The position numbers were made by a program, and so were the translations under genes. Below the pieces are notes generated by a model. The model saw nothing but the letters and a program-made list of their open reading frames with translations. It did no database searches and had not been told where the DNA came from. 5,910 bases of DNA. Source: Actinomycetota bacterium (GTDB lineage: Bacteria > Actinomycetota > Actinomycetes > S36-B12 > UBA5976). Location of the stretch: assembly GCA_009923375.1 (NCBI GenBank), contig RFTO01000077.1:1-5910 (forward strand), given 5' to 3'. This document shows positions 1-4,959 of this stretch, in pieces. Each line of letters opens with the position of its first letter. Positions within the stretch are counted from its first letter, which is position 1.

Positions 1-447
1 GCAGATTGCATCTCCATGCCGGTGCACGAATCAATCGCGTTCCTGTGCGCGATCCCTGCACAGCACTCTTCAACTACCAAGAGCCGCACCATGCTGTCGC
101 AGCAGGTAGCCATGAGTGACGCAGTGTTCAACATCGCTCGAGCTTCTGCGATGGTCGCAGCGATGACAGTGGATCCGGAGCTGTTACTCCCGGCCATGGA
201 CGACCGCTTACATGAGAAGCAGCGACGTAAGCAATGGCCGGCGAGTCATGCACTTGTGAGCGATCTGCGGGCGGTCGGTATCCCAGCGGCAATCTCCGGA
301 GCTGGCTCGACAGTGCTTGTGGCATATCCGCGAGCGCGTGCTGCCCAGATACGAAAGACCGTCAGCTCGTTGGCGCCGGCGCAGATGCGACTCGTGCCGC
401 TACGCCCAGATGTTGAAGGTGTGCGCATCACCAGGTCTGGCACCTAG
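1..447 (+). CDS. thrB: Homoserine kinase, C-terminal part (5' truncated by window edge)
   Basis: Homoserine kinase (GHMP kinase superfamily) is a cytoplasmic enzyme that phosphorylates L-homoserine with ATP, the step before threonine synthase. The frame is open from base 1, so the 148 codons seen are the C-terminal half of a protein usually near 300 residues. The ATG at base 16 is an internal Met, not the start. Visible family features are the segment SDAVFNIARASAMVAAMT (window residues 39-56), the DRLHEKQR stretch (68-75) and the glycine-rich GHMP motif ISGAGSTV (98-105), where the more usual form is SGAGPT, so Ser replaces Pro. The gene ends at a TAG stop. The following 292 bases before rho hold no convincing gene, so thrB probably closes an upstream threonine operon. 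The family call is firm; substrate specificity rests on similarity and on its place next to rho, where actinobacteria commonly keep thrB. Confidence 0.9.
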   Translation, partial: ADCISMPVHESIAFLCAIPAQHSSTTKSRTMLSQQVAMSDAVFNIARASAMVAAMTVDPELLLPAMDDRLHEKQRRKQWPASHALVSDLRAVGIPAAISGAGSTVLVAYPRARAAQIRKTVSSLAPAQMRLVPLRPDVEGVRITRSGT

Positions 448-481
448 TCACCCCCCGGCGACGTGGAGGTGGCAGTCCGCG

Positions 482-498
482 CGCCCAGCAATTGGGCG
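482..498 (+). terminator. Candidate post-thrB hairpin without U-tract
   Basis: CGCCCA (482-487) pairs perfectly with TGGGCG (493-498) across a five-base loop, 35 bases after the thrB stop. No T run follows, so it is not a classical intrinsic terminator. GC-rich hairpins without U-tracts after genes are often seen in actinobacteria and may act weakly or protect 3' ends. The short stem makes chance a real alternative. Confidence 0.25.
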
Positions 499-649
499 AG
501 GGAGCCTGTGCTACTGTTCAGGAGGAGCATTCGCGGTTGGGGTTCCACCGCTACTCGTTGATCACAATGGTCGCATCACACTCTTGATTCGATTTTGTGA
601 AATCAACTGGTGATTCCTTCAACTGATTCGCAACTGCTCATCGCCTGAT

Positions 650-681
650 AGTTCCGGACTGGGTTGCCCGAGTCTGGAGCT
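650..681 (+). promoter_or_regulatory. Long stem-loop in the rho leader
   Basis: Bases 650-663 pair with 667-681 to give 14 base pairs around a three-base TTG loop, with two G-U pairs (652/679 and 656/675) and a single bulged G at 670. The upper part is GGG/CCC and the lower part includes GACT/AGTC and TTCC/GGA. It lies about 60 bases before the rho start codon and has no T run after it. It overlaps the 10-base palindrome TGGAGCTCCA (675-684), itself flanked by CGAG (669-672) and CTCG (688-691), so an alternative fold or a DNA operator is also possible. The role is unknown; attenuation or leader control of rho is inferred from position. Confidence 0.45.
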
Positions 682-726
682 CCACGCCTCGAACACATCT
701 AGCTAAAACTTCACACCCAAAGAAAT

Positions 727-732
727 GAAGGG
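727..732 (+). promoter_or_regulatory. Ribosome binding site that sets the rho start at GTG 740
   Basis: GAAGGG lies seven bases before GTG 740, which is near-ideal spacing. The upstream in-frame ATG at 725 has only an AAAGA-like run directly against it and would place this SD inside the gene. This favours GTG 740 as the true start, five codons downstream of the longest reading. Confidence 0.65.
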
Positions 733-739
733 TTCGTCA

Positions 740-2476
740 GTGACTGACACCAACTCCCGCGAATTCACCGCGATGCTGTTGCCTGAGCTCAAGCAGCTTG
801 CAGCAGCGAAAGGCATCGCCGGCGCAACCGCGATGCGCAAGGCCGATCTCGTTGCTGCGCTTAGCGGTGCGAATGGCAAACCAGACTCTCAGCGCTCCGC
901 CGGCAAGGCGCCAGCTGAGAAGTCCAGCCCCCGTGCGGCTCGAGTAAGCAAGGGTGGTGCAGCAGATGCTGTGGTGACCGAGTCAACCTCTGTCGAATCC
1001 GCAAGACAACAAGATTCAGGGCGCACTGACCGCACTGACCGCACTGACCGCACTGGCGGTCAGCAGGATCGTGGCGAGCGGACCGATCGAGGCAATGGCG
1101 GCCAGCAGGATCGTGGCGGCCAGCAGGATCGTGGCGACCGCAGCGATCGAGGTACTGGCGGTCAGCACGATCGTGGCGACCGTGGAGAACGTACGCGTGA
1201 CCGTGGTCGGGACCGCAACCGCGATCGCACCCGTGGGCGTGATCAAGGCCGTGATCAAGACCGTGGCCGTACCCGCGACCGAGGTCGTGAGCGCGATGAC
1301 TTCGAGGTTTCCGAGGACGACACGCTGGCTCCATGCGGTGGCATCCTCGACATCATGGACAGTTACGCATTCGTCCGTACCCGCGGCTATCTGCCCAGCC
1401 CCGACGATGCGTACGTATCGCTGTCGATGGTGAAGCGCTTCGGCTTGCGTAAGGGTGACGTTGTCACTGGCTCGGCACGCCTTCCACGTGATGGTGAGGG
1501 ACGTCAGAAGTTCAACCCACTCGTGCGCATCGATACTGTGAACGGTGATACTCCTGAAAACGCCCGTAACCGAGTTGAGTTCTCCAAGCTGACGCCGTTG
1601 TATCCGCAAGAGCGCCTGCGCTTGGAGACAGACCCGACCAACATGGTCACCCGTCTCATTGACCTTGTGTCGCCAATCGGAAAAGGTCAGCGCGGGCTTA
1701 TCGTCTCGCCGCCGAAGGCCGGTAAGACGATGGTGTTGCAGGCGATTGCTAATGCAATCACCACGAATAACCCCGAGTGTCACCTGATGGTGGTGCTCGT
1801 GGATGAGCGTCCTGAGGAAGTCACCGACATGCAGCGCTCGGTTAAGGGGGAGGTCATCGCCTCAACCTTCGACCGACCGGCAGAGGACCACACCACTATT
1901 GCCGAGCTCGCTATCGAGCGCGCGAAGCGACTTGTGGAAATGGGTCACGATGTCGTGGTGCTACTGGACTCAATGACGCGATTGGGTCGCGCCTACAACC
2001 TGGCAGCACCAGCCTCCGGTCGCATCTTGTCCGGTGGTGTCGACTCCGCAGCGTTGTATCCGCCGAAGAAGTTCTTTGGTGCCGCTCGCAATATTGAGAA
2101 TGGCGGCAGCCTCACCATCCTCGCGACCGCACTTGTGGAGACTGGCTCGCGTATGGATGAAGTCATCTTTGAGGAGTTCAAGGGCACTGGAAACATGGAG
2201 CTCAAGCTTGATCGGCGCCTCGCTGACAAGCGCATCTTCCCAGCGGTCGATGTGGATGCATCTGGCACGCGTAAGGAAGAGATCCTCATGAGTGCTGACG
2301 AACTTCAGGTGGTGTGGAAACTGCGTCGAGTGCTGCACGCCCTCGATCAGCAGCAGGCTCTGGAGCTGCTGCTCACGAAGTTGCGGGAGACCAAGACGAA
2401 TTACGAGTTCCTCATCCAGGTACAGAAGAACACACCGAGCGCACCTGTTGCGAGCAGCACAGACGACGATTACTGA
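740..2476 (+). CDS. rho: Transcription termination factor Rho with Arg/Asp/Gly-rich insertion
   Basis: Rho is a hexameric, RNA-dependent ATPase that loads on C-rich unstructured RNA and moves 5' to 3' to dislodge RNA polymerase. From GTG 740 the protein is 578 residues, against about 420 in E. coli; the excess is N-terminal. In order: a Rho_N/SAP-like helical segment (about 9-43, LLPELKQLAAAKGIAG), a polar linker (44-94), a low-complexity Arg/Asp/Gly/Gln tract (95-185), the cold-shock-like primary RNA-binding domain (about 197-265) and a RecA-type ATPase. The Walker A motif is SPPKAGKT (323-330), the catalytic-Glu segment DERPEEV (355-361) and Walker B DVVVLLDS (404-411). The Q-loop region begins at SGGVDSAALYPPKKFFGAARN and the R-loop is SGTRKEE (508-514). 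All key catalytic motifs are intact, so this is an active Rho. An in-frame ATG at 725 would add five residues but lacks an SD. The lipid kinase follows after 23 bases. Confidence 0.97.
   Translation: MTDTNSREFTAMLLPELKQLAAAKGIAGATAMRKADLVAALSGANGKPDSQRSAGKAPAEKSSPRAARVSKGGAADAVVTESTSVESARQQDSGRTDRTDRTDRTGGQQDRGERTDRGNGGQQDRGGQQDRGDRSDRGTGGQHDRGDRGERTRDRGRDRNRDRTRGRDQGRDQDRGRTRDRGRERDDFEVSEDDTLAPCGGILDIMDSYAFVRTRGYLPSPDDAYVSLSMVKRFGLRKGDVVTGSARLPRDGEGRQKFNPLVRIDTVNGDTPENARNRVEFSKLTPLYPQERLRLETDPTNMVTRLIDLVSPIGKGQRGLIVSPPKAGKTMVLQAIANAITTNNPECHLMVVLVDERPEEVTDMQRSVKGEVIASTFDRPAEDHTTIAELAIERAKRLVEMGHDVVVLLDSMTRLGRAYNLAAPASGRILSGGVDSAALYPPKKFFGAARNIENGGSLTILATALVETGSRMDEVIFEEFKGTGNMELKLDRRLADKRIFPAVDVDASGTRKEEILMSADELQVVWKLRRVLHALDQQQALELLLTKLRETKTNYEFLIQVQKNTPSAPVASSTDDDY
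1022..1294 (+). repeat. Low-complexity repeat tract inside rho (coding)
   Basis: The tract encodes 91 consecutive residues drawn from only R, D, G, T, Q, E, N, S and H, with no Lys, Pro, Ala, aromatic or aliphatic residue. Of the last 90, 28 are Arg, 18 Asp and 3 Glu. At DNA level it has three exact tandem copies of the 9-mer CGCACTGAC (1022-1048) plus a partial fourth. An exact 18-bp tandem duplication follows (1097-1114 and 1115-1132) within a looser GGQQDRG motif repeated four times, once as GGQHDRG. From about 1186 the pattern changes to RDRGR-type dipeptides with fewer exact DNA repeats. Arg-rich N-terminal insertions are known in actinobacterial Rho and help RNA binding. Confidence 0.85.
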
Positions 2477-2487
2477 GATCAGCGGCG

Positions 2488-2493
2488 CATAAT
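2488..2493 (+). promoter_or_regulatory. Candidate -10 element for a leaderless lipid kinase transcript
   Basis: CATAAT matches five of six bases of the TATAAT consensus and ends six bases before the ATG at 2500, so transcription would begin at or next to the A of the start codon. There is no purine-rich SD between the rho stop and this ATG, which fits leaderless translation, common in actinobacteria. The matching -35 position (2465-2470, GACGAT) is poor, so the promoter may be weak, or the gene may instead depend on read-through from rho. Confidence 0.35.
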
Positions 2494-2499
2494 TCGCAC

Positions 2500-3453
2500 A
2501 TGACTGAAACGGTGACAATGCCGGCCGCACGGCACTCATGGCGACTTTTGGTTGTGAATAACAACCGGTCGGCTCGCGGGCGGCACGGAGGCGTGAGAGA
2601 CACACTCCTTGAGAGTTTGAGCAATCACGGATGTGAGCTCGTCATGATTAATGGCGACTCCGCTTCTGATACCTCGGACAAGCTGCGACAGGCGATGACC
2701 GCCGAGCACGACGCGGTCGTCTCCATCGGAGGTGATGGAACTGTGCATTTATGTCTACAGGCAGTCGCCGGCACCAGCACTCCTTTGGCGATTGTTCCGA
2801 TGGGAACCGGTAACGACGTCGCGGAGTATCTCGGCATCACCAAGGGCGACACGCAATCCCATGTGCAGTCGATCCTTCATGGTCTAGCGCACCCGCCGTC
2901 ACGTGAGGTAATCGATGTCGGCCGAGTCACCACCGCTGACGGTGGTCGCCACTGGTTCCTCACCATCTTGGCTTGCGGATTCGACACTGTTGTGAACGAC
3001 CGTGCCAACAAGATGAAGTTTCCGAAAGGCAATGCCCGCTATCTGACGAGTGTGCTGCGCGAACTCCCTGGATTGGCGCCGTATGAGTACACCGTCGAGT
3101 TGGACGGGCAACTACACAAGAATCCCGGGTTGCTCATCGCCGCCGGCCTCATCACCCGCTATGGCGGCGGTTTTCATATGTGCCCACATGCGGATGTTCG
3201 TGACGGACTGCTCTCGTGGACGCATGTAGCCCCAGTGGGGCGCCTCAAGGTGCTGGCGTTGCTCGGCAAGGTGCTCAAGGGAACTCATCTATCCAACCCC
3301 GCCGTCACCCACGGGCACGCCCGAACGATGACTATCGATGCTCCTGGCATGACGGCGTGGGCCGATGGCGAGGTCATGGGCACATGTCCGGCCCAGGTGG
3401 AGTGCGTTCCGCGGGCGCTCACCCTCGTCATGGGCGCGCCACCGCAGGTTTAG
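2500..3453 (+). CDS. Diacylglycerol/sphingosine kinase family lipid kinase (YegS/DgkB-like)
   Basis: A member of the DAGK catalytic-domain family, which transfers phosphate from ATP to lipid alcohols such as diacylglycerol, giving phosphatidic acid at the inner face of the membrane. The 317-residue length is typical. The N-terminal domain starts WRLLVVNNNRSARGR (14-28), the nucleotide motif GGDGT is at 77-81 and PMGTGNDVAEYLG at 100-112. The C-terminal beta-sandwich domain carries YGGGFHMCPHADVRDGLL (221-238) and a conserved DGE (289-291). No signal peptide or membrane helix is seen, as expected for a soluble, membrane-visiting enzyme. ATG 2500 is chosen because it follows the rho stop by 23 bases and starts just ahead of the conserved domain; upstream starts from 2314 would overlap the rho end. 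SD is absent. The true lipid substrate cannot be told from sequence: diacylglycerol, other lipid alcohols or a glycolipid precursor are all possible. Confidence 0.9.
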   Translation: MTETVTMPAARHSWRLLVVNNNRSARGRHGGVRDTLLESLSNHGCELVMINGDSASDTSDKLRQAMTAEHDAVVSIGGDGTVHLCLQAVAGTSTPLAIVPMGTGNDVAEYLGITKGDTQSHVQSILHGLAHPPSREVIDVGRVTTADGGRHWFLTILACGFDTVVNDRANKMKFPKGNARYLTSVLRELPGLAPYEYTVELDGQLHKNPGLLIAAGLITRYGGGFHMCPHADVRDGLLSWTHVAPVGRLKVLALLGKVLKGTHLSNPAVTHGHARTMTIDAPGMTAWADGEVMGTCPAQVECVPRALTLVMGAPPQV

Positions 3454-3454
3454 C

Positions 3455-3486
3455 TGTCGGGCCGATGCCGCCGCGCAGCCCGCACA
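3455..3486 (+). terminator. Candidate hairpin terminator after the lipid kinase
   Basis: TGTCGGGC (3455-3462) pairs with GCCCG plus ACA (3478-3482 and 3484-3486), with one bulged C at 3483, and an inner TGC/GCA pair set (3466-3468 with 3475-3477) extends the stem. It begins two bases after the TAG stop, where a terminator belongs. No T run follows, so efficiency as an intrinsic terminator is uncertain. Confidence 0.4.
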
Positions 3487-3534
3487 AGCGACCGCGTAGC
3501 CTTGGGCATGCGTCCCGGTTCCCGTGATTGATGA

Positions 3535-3553
3535 CTTGCACATCCTGTGCGAG
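3535..3553 (+). promoter_or_regulatory. Compact stem-loop upstream of rpmE
   Basis: CTTGCACA (3535-3542) pairs with TGTGCGAG (3546-3553) through eight pairs, one of them T-G, around a three-base TCC loop. It ends 19 bases before the rpmE SD. It could be an rpmE leader structure or a chance inverted repeat. No T run follows, and a Zur-type operator sequence is not apparent. Confidence 0.35.
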
Positions 3554-3572
3554 CCCACGATCCGGGGTAGCG

Positions 3573-3578
3573 AAGGAG
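3573..3578 (+). promoter_or_regulatory. Strong ribosome binding site of rpmE
   Basis: AAGGAG lies seven bases before GTG 3586 and is among the best SD sequences in the window, consistent with a highly translated ribosomal protein. It fixes the non-ATG start. Confidence 0.75.
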
Positions 3579-3585
3579 AACTACG

Positions 3586-3795
3586 GTGAAGAACGACATC
3601 CACCCGAATTACATCGAGACCGAGGTCTCGTGCACCTGCGGCAACACGTTCACCACGCGAAGCACTGCTTCGTCTGGCTCGATTCGGGCCGAAGTGTGCA
3701 GCAACTGCCACCCGTTCTACACCGGTAAGCAGAAGATTCTCGACACCGGCGGTCGCGTCGCAAGGTTCGAGAAGCGCTTCGGTAAGAAGCCCTGA
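3586..3795 (+). CDS. rpmE: 50S ribosomal protein L31, zinc-binding (C+) type
   Basis: L31 is a small protein of the large ribosomal subunit that contacts the central protuberance and the bridge to the 30S subunit. The 69 residues match the family in length and begin with the typical MKNDIHPNY. Cys16, Cys18, Cys38 and Cys41 form the CxC...CxxC zinc site, so this is the zinc-containing form rather than the cysteine-free paralogue that many bacteria induce under zinc starvation. The C-terminus ends in a basic stretch (RVARFEKRFGKKP) usual for the family. The GTG start is fixed by the strong SD. The gene is preceded by 132 bases holding two hairpins and followed, 78 bases on, by prfA, an arrangement common in actinobacteria. 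Confidence 0.97.
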   Translation: MKNDIHPNYIETEVSCTCGNTFTTRSTASSGSIRAEVCSNCHPFYTGKQKILDTGGRVARFEKRFGKKP

Positions 3796-3830
3796 CCTGC
3801 TGCAACGCAGTCGGCTCCTCGTCACACCAA

Positions 3831-3857
3831 GGCGCCGTGAGCGCCGCCACCCGGCGC
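3831..3857 (+). promoter_or_regulatory. Mutually exclusive hairpins just before the prfA SD
   Basis: Hairpin A is GGCGC (3831-3835) with GCGCC (3841-3845), loop CGTGA. Hairpin B is GCGCCG (3841-3846) with CGGCGC (3852-3857), loop CCACC, all six pairs being G-C. They share 3841-3845, so only one can form. A second copy of GCGCCG at 3832-3837 can also pair with 3852-3857. Hairpin B ends three bases before the AGGACGA SD (3861-3867). The structures are visible in the sequence; any role in rpmE 3'-end formation or prfA translation is inferred. Confidence 0.4.
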
Positions 3858-3873
3858 GATAGGACGAACATCA

Positions 3874-4953
3874 GTGTTTGAGGGTTGTATCGAACTCGTC
3901 GCCGAGTTCCGTGACATCGAAGTTCAACTTGCCGACCCATCTGTGCACGCCAATCCGGACGTCGCGCGTCGCTTGGCACGACGTCACTCCTCTTTGCGAC
4001 CCATCGTGGCTGCTTACGACCGTTGGGTTCACCTGGGCAATGACGCTCAAGCGGCTTTGGAATTAGCTGACGAAGACCCAGCGTTCAAAGCAGAAGCAGA
4101 GGCGTCGCTTTTAGAACGTGAGCAGGTCGCTGACCTGTTGCGGACCTTGCTCGTACCCCGTGATCCGCTTGACGGCAATGACGTCATTCTGGAAGTCAAA
4201 GCAGGTGAAGGCGGTCAGGAATCCGCGCTATTCGCGGGGGACCTACTGCGCATGTACGGCCGCTATGCCGAGCGTCGAGGCTGGTCGGTGCAAATGATTG
4301 ACAGCGAAGAGAGCGACTTGGGTGGCATTAAGAGCGCAACAATCGCTGTCAAAGCCAAAGGTACTGTCGGACTCGATGACGCCCCTTATGCCCGATTGAA
4401 GTTTGAGGGCGGAGTGCACCGAGTCCAACGGGTCCCGGTGACGGAATCCCAAGGCCGCATCCACACCTCTGCCGCTGGTGTCATCGTGCTACCTGAGGCT
4501 GAGGAGGTGGATGTACAAATCCTGCCCGAAGACCTCCGCATCGATGTGTACCGCTCAAGCGGACCTGGCGGGCAAAGTGTGAACACCACCGACTCCGCCG
4601 TGCGAATCACCCACACCCCCACCGGCATCGTGGTCACGTGTCAGAACGAGAAATCTCAACTGCAGAACCGTGAGTCCGCGATGCGCATCTTGCGAGCACG
4701 CTTACTGGTCATCGCCCAAGAAGAGGCGGCTGCTGCCACCGCTGATGCGCGCCGTTCGCAGGTACGAACCGTCGACCGTTCTGAGCGCATCCGGACGTAC
4801 AACTTCCCGGAGAATCGCATTAGCGACCACCGAGTTGGATTCAAAGCGCACAACCTGGACGCATTCCTCGATGGCGATCTGGATACCTGCATCCAGGCGT
4901 GCATCGACGCTGATGTGACCGCCAGGTTGGCAAGCGTCGCTGACAGGTCGTGA
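3874..4953 (+). CDS. prfA: Peptide chain release factor 1 (RF1)
   Basis: RF1 recognises UAA and UAG in the ribosomal A site and triggers release of the finished chain. The 359-residue length is normal. An N-terminal helical domain (about 1-100) is followed by the AGEGGQE segment (110-116). The codon-recognition tripeptide is PVT (188-190) in RVPVTESQGRIHTSAA, the PxT form that marks RF1 rather than the SPF of RF2. The catalytic GGQ is at 232-234 in SSGPGGQSVNTTDSAV; Q234 is the residue expected to be N5-methylated by PrmC. The C-terminus has FPENRISDHRVGFKAHNLDAF (311-331). GTG 3874 is chosen for the AGGACGA SD six bases upstream and for the conserved N-terminal length. prmC, encoding its modifying enzyme, starts six bases after the stop. 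The stop is TGA, which RF1 itself does not read. Confidence 0.97.
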   Translation: MFEGCIELVAEFRDIEVQLADPSVHANPDVARRLARRHSSLRPIVAAYDRWVHLGNDAQAALELADEDPAFKAEAEASLLEREQVADLLRTLLVPRDPLDGNDVILEVKAGEGGQESALFAGDLLRMYGRYAERRGWSVQMIDSEESDLGGIKSATIAVKAKGTVGLDDAPYARLKFEGGVHRVQRVPVTESQGRIHTSAAGVIVLPEAEEVDVQILPEDLRIDVYRSSGPGGQSVNTTDSAVRITHTPTGIVVTCQNEKSQLQNRESAMRILRARLLVIAQEEAAAATADARRSQVRTVDRSERIRTYNFPENRISDHRVGFKAHNLDAFLDGDLDTCIQACIDADVTARLASVADRS

Positions 4954-4959
4954 TGTTTC

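Larger units (their letters stand above)
448..739 (+). promoter_or_regulatory. Intergenic region and probable 5' leader of rho
   Basis: This gene-free stretch of about 290 bases separates thrB from rho. In order it holds a GC hairpin at 482-498; SD-like purine runs at 465-472, 498-504 and 520-527, the last two each ahead of a tiny ORF (508-561 and 537-587); an AT-richer patch around 556-625 with GATT/AATC repeats that can pair in alternative ways; a long stem-loop at 650-681; and a C-rich, G-poor run at 681-720 (16 C, 3 G in 40 bases) just before the rho SD. I found no strong sigma-70-type promoter. The best weak candidate is TAAAAC at 704-709 with TCCACG at 681-686, 17 bases apart. Its transcript would start just before the SD and would omit the leader structures. 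Rho genes are known to be autoregulated through their leaders in E. coli; a similar role here is inferred. Confidence 0.4.

Noticed and set aside
465..472. GGAGGTGG as an SD for a gene after thrB
   Set aside because: No ATG, GTG or TTG falls within usable spacing downstream; the first TTG is about 20 bases away.
317..613. Plus-strand 98-codon ORF running out of thrB into the intergenic region
   Set aside because: Begins inside thrB in another frame, has no SD, and its translation has no domain-like pattern.
725..739. ATG 725 as the rho start
   Set aside because: Lacks a spaced SD, whereas GTG 740 has GAAGGG seven bases upstream. The difference is only five residues, so it is not excluded absolutely.
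1071..1433. Plus-strand 120-codon ORF rich in Ala, Val and Ile inside rho
   Set aside because: Frame-shifted reading of the same repeat tract, with no SD and fully inside a strongly conserved gene.
1016..1783. Minus-strand ORF of 255 codons with hydrophobic Ile/Ala/Val/Thr repeats resembling membrane segments
   Set aside because: It is the reverse complement of the Asp-Arg-Gly codon repeats of rho; the hydrophobic look comes from reading repeated gatcg-type triplets in another frame. Rho on the + strand is unambiguous.
2314..2499. 62-codon N-terminal extension of the lipid kinase overlapping rho
   Set aside because: The extension is the shadow of rho codons in another frame and lies ahead of the conserved kinase start; ATG 2500 gives the normal family length.
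1970..2605. Minus-strand 211-codon ORF over the rho/lipid kinase junction
   Set aside because: No recognisable family, antisense to the conserved ATPase end of Rho; a typical long shadow ORF in GC-rich coding DNA.
3528..3561. TTGATG/TTGCAC as -35 elements of an rpmE promoter
   Set aside because: No TATAAT-like hexamer lies 16-19 bases downstream of either, so no promoter can be supported.
3289..3825. Minus-strand 178-codon ORF covering the lipid kinase end and rpmE
   Set aside because: Antisense to rpmE and the lipid kinase C-terminus, low-quality composition and no family resemblance.
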